Part shown: piece by piece, positions 53,183-60,174 of the stretch
Layout of the letters: every line of letters begins with the position of its first letter
Position numbering within the stretch: the first letter of the stretch is position 1
Assembly (NCBI GenBank): GCA_945892985.1
Contig: CAMDDU010000020.1
Span: 1 to 64,000, forward strand
DNA length: 64,000 bases
Reading direction: 5' to 3'
From: CAITSH01 sp945892985
GTDB taxonomy: Bacteria; Pseudomonadota; Gammaproteobacteria; Burkholderiales; SG8-39
Program-made: the position numbers and the translations under genes
Notes under the pieces: model-generated
The model's input: only the letters and a program-made list of their open reading frames with translations
Database searches by the model: none
What the model was told of the DNA's origin: nothing

Positions 53183-54673
53183 ATGTTTGAATCCGCGGAA
53201 ATCGGCCACAAACTCGGCAAAAAAGAATATCAGCGTGAGGTGCCGGCGCTGCGCGCCGCCCTGCTCAACGCCCAATACGACCTGGGAGAGCTGAAACGTT
53301 TTCCCGTGCTTATCATCATCGGCGGCGTGGACGGCGCAGGAAAGGGGGAAACGGTCAACCTCCTCAACGAGTGGATGGATCCGCGCCACATCCATGCCCA
53401 CGCATTCGGTCCGCCCAGCGATGAGGAGGCGGTCCGGCCGCCGATGTGGCGCTTCTGGCGCGCCATGCCGCCGCGCGGCAAGATCGGTATTTTTTTTGGT
53501 TCCTGGTACACCGATCCCATCATCAGGCGCGTCATGGATCACAGCAGCGACGCCGGCCTGCAGCAGCACGTCGATGAAATATTCCGTCACGAGAAAATGC
53601 TCGCGGACGAGGGCGTTCTGCTCATCAAGCTCTGGTTCCATCTTTCCCCCGAGCGGCAGAAACAGCGCCTCAAGGCACTTGAAAAAAATCCGCGCACGCG
53701 CTGGCGCGTGACCAAAACAGACTGGCGCAGATTCAAGAATTATGAAAAATTCCGTCATGTTTCGGAGCGCGTGCTGCGCGAGACAAGCACGGCCACCGCC
53801 CCCTGGATCGTGATCGAGGGTACCGACCCGAATTACCGCTCCATCGCAGCGGGCAGAATTTTGCTCGAACTGATGCGTAATCGCATCACGACAGAAAAAG
53901 CCGGGGTGACGGAGAAATCACCCAGGATCACAACACCCGCCCCCCTCCCCAAACTCGATAATTCAGGGCTGTTGTCGGGCATGAACCTGAAGCAGCGCAT
54001 CAGCGAGAGCCGCTACGAAAAACAGATCGAGAAGCTGCAAGGCGACCTCAACCTGCTCTCGCGTGACAAGAAGTTCGCCCATCACTCGACCATACTGCTG
54101 TTCGAAGGCATGGATGCCGCCGGCAAGGGCTCGGCGATACGGCGCATCACCGCCGCGCTCGATGCACGGCGTTACCATATCGTGCCGGTGGCGGCCCCGA
54201 CCGAGGAAGAACGCGCCCAGCCCTACCTTTGGCGGTTCTGGCGACACATGCCGCGCCCGGGGCTGGTAAGCATCTTTGACCGCTCCTGGTATGGTCGCGT
54301 GCTGGTCGAACGCGTGGAGGGATTCTGTTCACCCGCGGACTGGACGCGGGGCTATTCCGAAATCAACGACTTCGAAGAACAAATGACACGCGGTAATGTG
54401 GTGCTTATAAAATTCTGGCTGCAGATCAGCAAAGAGGAGCAACTACGCCGCTTCAAACAACGCGAGGCGAGCGAGTTCAAGCGCTTCAAGATCACCGATG
54501 AAGACTGGCGCAACCGCAAGAAATGGGGGGCGTACGAAACCGCCGTATGCGACATGGTGGACCGCACATCGACAGAGATAGCCCCCTGGACCCTGGTCGA
54601 GGCCGAAGACAAACTGTTCGCCCGCATCAAGATTCTAAAGACCATCATCGCCAGGCTTGAGGCCGGGCGCTAG
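53183..54673 (+). CDS. pap: Polyphosphate:AMP phosphotransferase (two-domain PPK2)
   Basis: This class II PPK2-type enzyme phosphorylates AMP to ADP with polyphosphate as donor. The 496-residue product has two PPK2 domains with Walker A loops at 47-56 (GGVDGAGKGE) and about 307-317 (FEGMDAAGKGS), and lid/Walker B stretches FFGSWYTDPI and FDRSWYGRVLVERVEG. In characterised enzymes only the second domain is catalytic; here its loop is canonical and the first has Val in place of Met. The start at 53183 follows AAGGAGGAAA; the open frame upstream is not conserved. It is divergent from btaA. Confidence 0.92.
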   Translation: MFESAEIGHKLGKKEYQREVPALRAALLNAQYDLGELKRFPVLIIIGGVDGAGKGETVNLLNEWMDPRHIHAHAFGPPSDEEAVRPPMWRFWRAMPPRGKIGIFFGSWYTDPIIRRVMDHSSDAGLQQHVDEIFRHEKMLADEGVLLIKLWFHLSPERQKQRLKALEKNPRTRWRVTKTDWRRFKNYEKFRHVSERVLRETSTATAPWIVIEGTDPNYRSIAAGRILLELMRNRITTEKAGVTEKSPRITTPAPLPKLDNSGLLSGMNLKQRISESRYEKQIEKLQGDLNLLSRDKKFAHHSTILLFEGMDAAGKGSAIRRITAALDARRYHIVPVAAPTEEERAQPYLWRFWRHMPRPGLVSIFDRSWYGRVLVERVEGFCSPADWTRGYSEINDFEEQMTRGNVVLIKFWLQISKEEQLRRFKQREASEFKRFKITDEDWRNRKKWGAYETAVCDMVDRTSTEIAPWTLVEAEDKLFARIKILKTIIARLEAGR

Positions 54674-55009
54674 CCCGTCAGCGCTACCTGTACACGGGTG
54701 CACGGGACACGGGTACACGAACGCCTTTGATCCCTGTCAACAGCGCTGGGAGAAGCGCATTACCAACGGGGGGGTATAGGCTGCAAACCGGCTTCTCGCG
54801 CGCGATTGCAGCCTTTCGGACTCAGGCGCCAATCCCCCCGGCGGCAGCGTCAGCGCGTCAGCCCTAGCCACCGGAACACCGGAGAAGCCGATCAGGCGGC
54901 GCTGCCCCAAATTGCAGATTTCATCGATTTGATACGACTCTCCTATTTCAAGAACCCTTTTACTGAATATTGAAAGTACGGAAGGGACGCATGGGTCCCA
55001 TCCGCCGCA
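54674..55009. other. 336-bp gap between pap and olsB-like gene
   Basis: No gene recognised. It contains a short direct repeat (ACACGGGT at 54692 and 54707) and one hairpin listed separately. The two flanking genes converge, so only terminators are expected. Confidence 0.6.
54778..54814. terminator. Inverted repeat between pap and olsB-like gene
   Basis: AGGCTGCAA (54778-54786) pairs with TTGCAGCCT (54806-54814) across a 19-nt loop, followed by TTCGG. Probably a terminator between convergent genes. Confidence 0.45.
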
Positions 55010-55768
55010 TTACGCCGCTTGGGCGAGGAAGTGTCTGGCGTAGCGCGCGTCCATACGTGACAGCGGCAACAAAATCGGCAGGTCTGCGCAATTGAAATCC
55101 GGATCCCACGCCGGCTCACCGCAAACGTAGGCACCGAGGTTGAGGTAGCCTTTTACGAGCGGTGGAAAATCCGCCACCACCCCGCTGTCAAGGTTTTCCA
55201 TCGGCAGGCGGCAGCGCGGAAACACCCGATATTCAAGCGGGCTCATGTGCGCGGCCTCCAGCTTGCGAAAAATGGCGGCCGCGGAATGTCCGCCGTCGGC
55301 CATGCTTACACTGGCGCAACCGATCAGATATTCATGCCGATTTTCCAACATGTAGCGCGCCAGGCCGGTCCACAACTGGATGATGACGCCGCCGGAGCGG
55401 TAATCCGGGTGTATGCAAGAGCGCCCGACTTCAACAATGTTGTCGCGCAAGTGCGCGAGCCGCGTAAGGTCGAATTCCTGTTCCGAGTAATAACCACCGG
55501 CGGCCCTCGCTGCCAGCGGCGACAGGATGCGGTAGGTTCCCACCACCTCCGATGTCTCGACATCACGCACCAGTAGGTGCTCGCAATACGCGTCAAACCG
55601 GTCCACATCCAATCCCGCGGCCGCCGATTCGAGTTTGGCGCCCATTTCCTCGGCAAAAACCACGTAACGCAGACGCTGCGCCTCCGCCACCTCCGACCGA
55701 TTTCGGGCGAAACTCACCGTCAGCCTCCGCCGCTGTCGAGTTCGTGCTTGCAGTTGTTTTTCCAGCAT
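55010..55768 (-). CDS. olsB: OlsB-like L-ornithine N-acyltransferase (GNAT)
   Basis: OlsB adds a 3-hydroxyacyl chain from acyl-ACP to ornithine, giving lyso-ornithine lipid; OlsA then makes the phosphorus-free ornithine lipid. The 252-residue protein shows the family pattern AQRLRYVVFAEEMGAKL, FDAYCEHLLVRD, VGTYRILSP, then VEVGRSCIHPDYR and the late LGAYVCGEPAWDPDFNCAD. Members are often annotated just as GNAT or hemolysin-like proteins. No olsA/plsC gene is adjacent, so the second step must be encoded elsewhere, or the protein makes another N-acyl amino acid. It is divergent from dgkA. Confidence 0.72.
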   Translation of the reverse strand: MLEKQLQARTRQRRRLTVSFARNRSEVAEAQRLRYVVFAEEMGAKLESAAAGLDVDRFDAYCEHLLVRDVETSEVVGTYRILSPLAARAAGGYYSEQEFDLTRLAHLRDNIVEVGRSCIHPDYRSGGVIIQLWTGLARYMLENRHEYLIGCASVSMADGGHSAAAIFRKLEAAHMSPLEYRVFPRCRLPMENLDSGVVADFPPLVKGYLNLGAYVCGEPAWDPDFNCADLPILLPLSRMDARYARHFLAQAA

Positions 55769-55884
55769 CGCGCCCCTCCGTATTTCTGTTGAGTTGGCGC
55801 AACTTTAAAAAACCCGCATGACATTGCGGTTACGAAACGATGAAATGTTCGTTAAAGCCAAAATGCCGGCATGAAGTGAACTAT

Positions 55885-55910
55885 TCATGACAAGGCATCA
55901 TGACAAGGCA
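55885..55910. repeat. Tandem 13-bp repeat with TGTCAT cores
   Basis: TCATGACAAGGCA occurs twice in direct succession; on the minus strand each unit contains TTGTCAT. A third minus-strand TGTCATG lies at 55817-55823. Spacing is 13 bp, not the 11 bp of a classical Pho box. The repeat sits 117-142 bp upstream of the olsB-like gene and about 100 bp upstream of dgkA. Confidence 0.5.
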
Positions 55911-56012
55911 ATCGCCTCACATCGCCATGCTACAGTCCGCGCGTTTCATGATTGCGCGCCGCGCCGCGCAAAATTGTTCCGTTTCCTGCCCGCCCATTTA
56001 CGGAGAAAAAAA

Positions 56013-56384
56013 ATGGAAGAAAGTCCCTTCAAAGGAAAGACCGGCGCGCGACGCCTGATAAACGCGCTGGCTTATTCATGGCAGGGCTTCCGCTCCGCCT
56101 ATAAACACGAGGAGGCCTTTCGCCAGGAAGTGTTGCTGACGGCGGTGCTGATACCCCTGTCGTTTTTCATCACCGTCAGCGGTACGGCTCGCGCACTGAT
56201 GGTGGGCAGTGTTCTGCTGGTGCTCATCGTCGAGTTACTCAACTCCGCTGTCGAGGCGGCGGTGGACCGCGTTTCGCTCGAGAACCACCGACTCGCGGCA
56301 AGAGCCAAGGACATCGGCAGTGCTGCGGTGTTTTTGTCGCTGACCAACGTCGCGGTGGTATGGGCATTGGTGCTGCTCGGCTGA
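56013..56384 (+). CDS. dgkA: Diacylglycerol kinase DgkA
   Basis: This small inner-membrane kinase turns diacylglycerol into phosphatidic acid. The 123-residue protein has an amphipathic N-terminus, three membrane helices and the catalytic motif VELLNSAVEAAVD with Glu74, Asn77 and Glu81. ATG at 56013 follows CGGAGAAAAA; a longer open frame from 55887 is not conserved. Next to PlcP-type genes it would return diacylglycerol to phospholipid synthesis when phosphate is available. Confidence 0.94.
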   Translation: MEESPFKGKTGARRLINALAYSWQGFRSAYKHEEAFRQEVLLTAVLIPLSFFITVSGTARALMVGSVLLVLIVELLNSAVEAAVDRVSLENHRLAARAKDIGSAAVFLSLTNVAVVWALVLLG

Positions 56385-56408
56385 GCCCGTCACCGAACTG
56401 TCCGCAAA

Positions 56409-56426
56409 CTGTCATCGGATTTTCAT
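56409..56426 (+). promoter_or_regulatory. Candidate Pho box before glycosyltransferase gene
   Basis: CTGTCAT-CGGA-TTTTCAT: 12 of 14 heptamer bases fit the consensus and the 4-nt spacer is exact. It ends only 23 bp before the ATG, so a promoter here would give a nearly leaderless message; the lack of a clear ribosome site is consistent with that. Confidence 0.5.
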
Positions 56427-56449
56427 GCGGCGGGTGCACATTGCGCACC

Positions 56450-57655
56450 ATGCCCCCTGCCAATCAGCACCGCCATCCGCTCAAGCTGGCCATCGTCACC
56501 GAAACCTATCCACCGGAAATCAACGGCGTCGCCAGAACCATAGGCCTTACGGTTGAAGCGCTGTGCGCCCGCGGCCATCAGGTGCAGCTCATCCGGCCCC
56601 GCCAGGACGCCGACGACAAACCGGTGGACGGGCCCGATCTCGCCCACGTACTGGTGCGGGGGCTGCCGATCCCGCGTTATCAGGAACTCATGCTGGGCCT
56701 GCCGGCAAAGCGGCGCTTGTTGCGGCTGTGGCAACAAAGCCCGCCCGACCTGGTTCACGTTGTCACCGAGGGCCCGCTTGGCGGATCGGCGTTGCGCGCC
56801 GGAAAAACCCTCGGCCTGCCGGTGACCTCGGACTTTCACACCAATTTTCACAGCTATAGCAAGCACTACGGCTTTGGCTGTTTTGGAAAACTCATCGCCG
56901 GTTATTTGCGTTCGCTGCACAACAAGGCCGATTGCACCATGGTGCCGACGCAACAAATGAAGGATGAACTGCAGGCGCTTGGCTTTCGCAGCCTGCTGGT
57001 TGTCGGGCGCGGCATCGACACCGTGTTGTTCAATCCGGCGAGGCGCAGCCGCGAACTACGGGCCGCCTGGGGTTGCCATGGCGACGAAACCGTCGTGCTT
57101 TATGTCGGTCGTCTCGCGCCGGAAAAAAATATTGGCTTGTTCATAGAATCGGCGCGCGCGATGCGCGCCGTCGATGCCGCAGTCAGGGTGGTGTTGGTGG
57201 GCGATGGCCCAGAAGGTCCGGGGCTTCGCCGTGCCCACCCCGATTTTTTGTTTGCCGGCATGCGCACCGGGGAGGACCTCGCCGCACATTACGCCTCGGC
57301 CGACGTTTTTTTGTTTCCGAGCGTGACCGAGACCTTTGGCAATGTGACGACAGAGGCGATGGCAAGCGGGCTGTGCGTCGCCGCCTACGACTACGCCGCC
57401 GCAGCCAAATACATCGTTCACGGGGAGTCGGGGCTGCTGGCGCGGACAAACGACCGCCAAGCCTTTAACATGGTTTGTTGCCGTATCGCGCGCGACGCGA
57501 CGTTGCGGGCAAAACTGCGCACCAACGCAAGGTCGGTGGCTGAGGGCTTGTCGTGGATGCGCGTGTTCGACGAATTCGAAGACGTGTTGTTTGACACCAT
57601 TGCGCGCAACGCGGCTGTCCGCCCACAGAAAAACGCAGCCAACAGGCCGGTGTAA
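56450..57655 (+). CDS. GT4-family glycosyltransferase, possible glycolipid synthase
   Basis: The 401-residue GT-B protein begins LAIVTETYPPEINGVARTI and has the C-terminal donor site LYVGRLAPEKNIGLFIES and the EX7E motif with Glu294 and Glu302 (ETFGNVTTEAMASG). Related enzymes include MgtA-type mannosyltransferases, SqdX, and the Agt enzymes that make glucosyl- or glucuronosyl-diacylglycerol beside PlcP in some alphaproteobacteria. Position after dgkA, near plcP and behind a Pho-box-like site, favours a diacylglycerol acceptor, but the sugar donor and acceptor cannot be read from sequence. Start at 56450 (MPPANQHRH) was chosen. Confidence 0.8.
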   Translation: MPPANQHRHPLKLAIVTETYPPEINGVARTIGLTVEALCARGHQVQLIRPRQDADDKPVDGPDLAHVLVRGLPIPRYQELMLGLPAKRRLLRLWQQSPPDLVHVVTEGPLGGSALRAGKTLGLPVTSDFHTNFHSYSKHYGFGCFGKLIAGYLRSLHNKADCTMVPTQQMKDELQALGFRSLLVVGRGIDTVLFNPARRSRELRAAWGCHGDETVVLYVGRLAPEKNIGLFIESARAMRAVDAAVRVVLVGDGPEGPGLRRAHPDFLFAGMRTGEDLAAHYASADVFLFPSVTETFGNVTTEAMASGLCVAAYDYAAAAKYIVHGESGLLARTNDRQAFNMVCCRIARDATLRAKLRTNARSVAEGLSWMRVFDEFEDVLFDTIARNAAVRPQKNAANRPV

Positions 57656-57723
57656 CGGTATAGTCAGGATTTGTTGTGCCCCTATGCGGCGTACACCATG
57701 CCGCGCCTTCAAGCTATTTCGAC

Positions 57724-58470
57724 ATGTTTCCACGCCAACCCCTTCCCCTCCTTCTGTCCCTGACCCTGACTCTGAGTCTGAGTCTGAGTCTGACTCTAAC
57801 TCTTGCCTTGACCATGACATCGGGCGACGCGCGGGCCGCACGCCCCCTCGTCACTGACGATGCCCGCAGCGTCGACACCGACGGGTGCCAGATCGAAAGC
57901 TACGTCAAACGCCAGCGCAGCCTCGGCGAGCGCGAATTGTGGTTCCTGCCGGCGTGCAACCCCGGCGGTTATGCCGAACTGACGCTGGGCGGTACACGCA
58001 CCGACAACAACGAATCGGGTCGATCGAGCAGCACCATCGCCCAAGCCAAGTTTCTGCTGCAGCCGCTCAAGACCAACGGCTATGGTGCTGCAATCAGCCT
58101 GGGCGCGCAGAACACCAGGCCCTTTGTCGCAACCGGCGACACCAAGTGGAATCCGTATTTCAACCTCATCGGCAGCCGCTCGCTGCTTGATGACCGCCTG
58201 TTTGTGCACCTCAACCTGGGTACGATCAAGGACCGCGTGCGTGATGTCGCGACAGGCACCTGGGGCCTTGGCACCGAAATCGTCTTCACGCCGCGCCTGA
58301 TCGGCATTGTCGAAACCTACGGCCAGACCAGTGAACGGCCGAACCGCCAGATCGGTCTGCGCCTCTGGATCATCCCGGACAAACTCCAGATCGACGGTAC
58401 CTACGGCATGCAGTCTGGATATACGCCCGACCGAAGGTGGAACTCAGTCGGTATCCGCGCCTTGTTCTGA
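57724..58470 (+). CDS. Small outer-membrane beta-barrel-like protein
   Basis: The 248-residue precursor has a signal peptide (about 1-37) whose hydrophobic core is a run of Leu-Ser/Leu-Thr dipeptides. The mature part has alternating polar/apolar strands (such as YGAAISLGAQNTRPF, LFVHLNLGTIKDR, LIGIVETYGQTSE, QIGLRLWIIPDKLQIDGTYG) and ends in Phe, the usual C-terminal residue of outer-membrane barrels. Two cysteines in the N-terminal part may form a disulfide. Not recognised as a named family. The ATG at 57724 has no clear ribosome site; a GTG at 57676 is an alternative start. Confidence 0.65.
   Translation: MFPRQPLPLLLSLTLTLSLSLSLTLTLALTMTSGDARAARPLVTDDARSVDTDGCQIESYVKRQRSLGERELWFLPACNPGGYAELTLGGTRTDNNESGRSSSTIAQAKFLLQPLKTNGYGAAISLGAQNTRPFVATGDTKWNPYFNLIGSRSLLDDRLFVHLNLGTIKDRVRDVATGTWGLGTEIVFTPRLIGIVETYGQTSERPNRQIGLRLWIIPDKLQIDGTYGMQSGYTPDRRWNSVGIRALF
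57757..57810 (+). repeat. Imperfect hexanucleotide repeat inside signal peptide
   Basis: About nine units of CTGAST (CTGTCC CTGACC CTGACT CTGAGT CTGAGT CTGAGT CTGACT CTAACT ...) encode alternating Leu and Ser/Thr. Three consecutive units are identical. Gain or loss of a unit would keep frame but alter signal length. Confidence 0.75.
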
Positions 58471-58538
58471 CCCGTCGCACTTCGAACTTAAATTCGCATA
58501 CCGGCTGCAAATCCACGCCAGTCGGGCATTTCCAGCCA

Positions 58539-59096
58539 TCACTTTCGCGTATCGCGAAATGGCCGCAACAACACCGGCTCCACCTGCACCGAAGTCACGC
58601 CATCGGTAATCCAGATCTCCCCCTCCTGGATGGTGTATTGCAGGCGCATGGTGCGCTGCGCCAGCTTGGCCATGGCGCGTGAGGCCTCCTGCGAAATTTC
58701 CGTAACCGCGAGATTTCCCTGGCGCGTCAACTTGTCGGCGACCGACTTCCACCATAACTGTGCCGCATGTCCGCCGTAGCAGCAGACATGCACCGCCTTG
58801 GCACGGCCGCAGGCACGGCGGACCAGTTTCTCTTCCGGCAGCCCGACCTCGACCCACAGTTCGATCGAGCCGGTGAGATCCTTGCGCCACAGGTCGGGCT
58901 CGTCCTCAACGCTCAGTCCGCCGGCAAAAACCAGGCTGTCATCCGCGTTGAGCACAAAAGCCAGCAGACGCATCATCATGCGCTCATCCGTTTCTGACGG
59001 ATGGCGGGCGATGGTGAACGCATGATCAGCGTAATAGGCGCGATCCATGTCGGCGATTTGTATCTCCGCCTTGAATATCGTTGACTTGAGTGCCAT
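58539..59096 (-). CDS. yaeQ: YaeQ family protein
   Basis: YaeQ proteins have a PD-(D/E)XK nuclease-like fold but uncertain function; E. coli YaeQ was reported to substitute for RfaH in hemolysin transcription, later disputed. The 185-residue product fits family length (about 181) and the conserved IFKAEIQIADMDR, TIARHPSETDERMMMRLLAF and IWITDG strands. ATG at 59096 (MALKST) is the conserved start; the open frame upstream is not. Confidence 0.9.
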   Translation of the reverse strand: MALKSTIFKAEIQIADMDRAYYADHAFTIARHPSETDERMMMRLLAFVLNADDSLVFAGGLSVEDEPDLWRKDLTGSIELWVEVGLPEEKLVRRACGRAKAVHVCCYGGHAAQLWWKSVADKLTRQGNLAVTEISQEASRAMAKLAQRTMRLQYTIQEGEIWITDGVTSVQVEPVLLRPFRDTRK

Positions 59097-59169
59097 CTGC
59101 CCTATGCCGTGTAGACTTGCATGGTTATAAAATGCATGGTTATAAAAGTGACGCTGGAGGATAAAGCAA

Positions 59170-59778
59170 ATGCAGCCCGATGACAGCAAGCCCGGCGGGG
59201 AGCAAAGCGCCCAGATCATCGCATCTACCAGGCTCTGGCTGGAGAAAGCCGTCATCGGCCTCAACCTGTGCCCGTTTGCAAAACCGGCCTACGCCAGCGG
59301 TCGCATCCGCTTTGCCCTCAGCAGCGCGCGCAGCGAACAGGCGCTGCTGGCCGACCTTGAAGGCGAACTGGAAACACTGGCGGAGGCGCATCCCGAGGGT
59401 GTTGAAACGACGCTGCTAATCCACCCGTACGTTTTTCAGGATTTTCTCGACTACAACGATTTCCTCGATGTCGCCGATGCCGCGCTGGCGGCCCTCGATC
59501 TCGAAGGCATCATCCAGGTTGCCAGCTTTCATCCGGACTACCGCTTCGCCGGCACCGAAGCCGACGACATCAGCAATTACAGCAACCGCTCGCCCTATCC
59601 GATGCTGCACCTTTTGCGCGAAGACAGTGTGGAGCGGGCGGTAGCAGCGCATCCGGACACCGATGCGATCTACCAGCGCAACATCGAGACCCTGCGCCGC
59701 ATCGGGCCGGAAGGCTGGCATGCGCTTGGGCTTGGGATTGGGCCTGAACTTGGAACGGACAAAAAATCCAGCGACTGA
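59170..59778 (+). CDS. DUF1415 family protein
   Basis: The 202-residue protein matches DUF1415 in WLEKAVIGLNLCPFAKP near the N-terminus, the central FLDYNDFLDVADAAL, and YRFAGTEADDISNYSNRSPYPMLHLLRE. Members are cytoplasmic and of unknown function, common in beta- and gammaproteobacteria. A GGAGGATAAA site precedes its ATG. It is divergent from yaeQ. Confidence 0.85.
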   Translation: MQPDDSKPGGEQSAQIIASTRLWLEKAVIGLNLCPFAKPAYASGRIRFALSSARSEQALLADLEGELETLAEAHPEGVETTLLIHPYVFQDFLDYNDFLDVADAALAALDLEGIIQVASFHPDYRFAGTEADDISNYSNRSPYPMLHLLREDSVERAVAAHPDTDAIYQRNIETLRRIGPEGWHALGLGIGPELGTDKKSSD

Positions 59779-59808
59779 GCGACGCCGTGCCAACAGCGCG
59801 GACAGCGC

Positions 59809-60081
59809 TTATTTTTTGACCATGGCTTTTTTTAGCAACTCGGCGACAACTTCACCCAGCCCGCCCTCGCGCCCCTGCGCCAGAGCCTGCAACTGTTTCA
59901 CCAGTTCGCCGTCCAGTTTGCAGGCGAAGGAAACGAGACCGGCGGCCTGGTCAAGTTTGCGCTGCTCGCGCCGGTTGGGCGCAGGCACCTCGCCCTTGCC
60001 AAACAAGCCGGGCTTTACGGCTTTACCCACCTGCGCATTGATTTTTGAGCCCTTGAGTTTTTCCAGATCGGTCTTTTTCAC
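59809..60081 (-). CDS. Conserved hypothetical small protein
   Basis: The 90-residue frame starts with GTG (VKKTDLEKLKGSKI) and continues as a charged protein with NRREQRKLDQAAGLVSFACKL and a helical tail ending KKAMVKK. It resembles a family of uncharacterised betaproteobacterial proteins that I recall only as hypothetical. It lies between DUF1415 and hrpA. An earlier start at 60129 is possible. No function is proposed. Confidence 0.6.
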   Translation of the reverse strand: MKKTDLEKLKGSKINAQVGKAVKPGLFGKGEVPAPNRREQRKLDQAAGLVSFACKLDGELVKQLQALAQGREGGLGEVVAELLKKAMVKK

Positions 60082-60174
60082 GTTTGCACCTTGTTGTTTG
60101 ACACATCCCGGCCGGCATTTTACGCGCAATGCCCGGGCCGCCTTGGGCCGGGCGCCCGGCCCGGTATCACCGCC

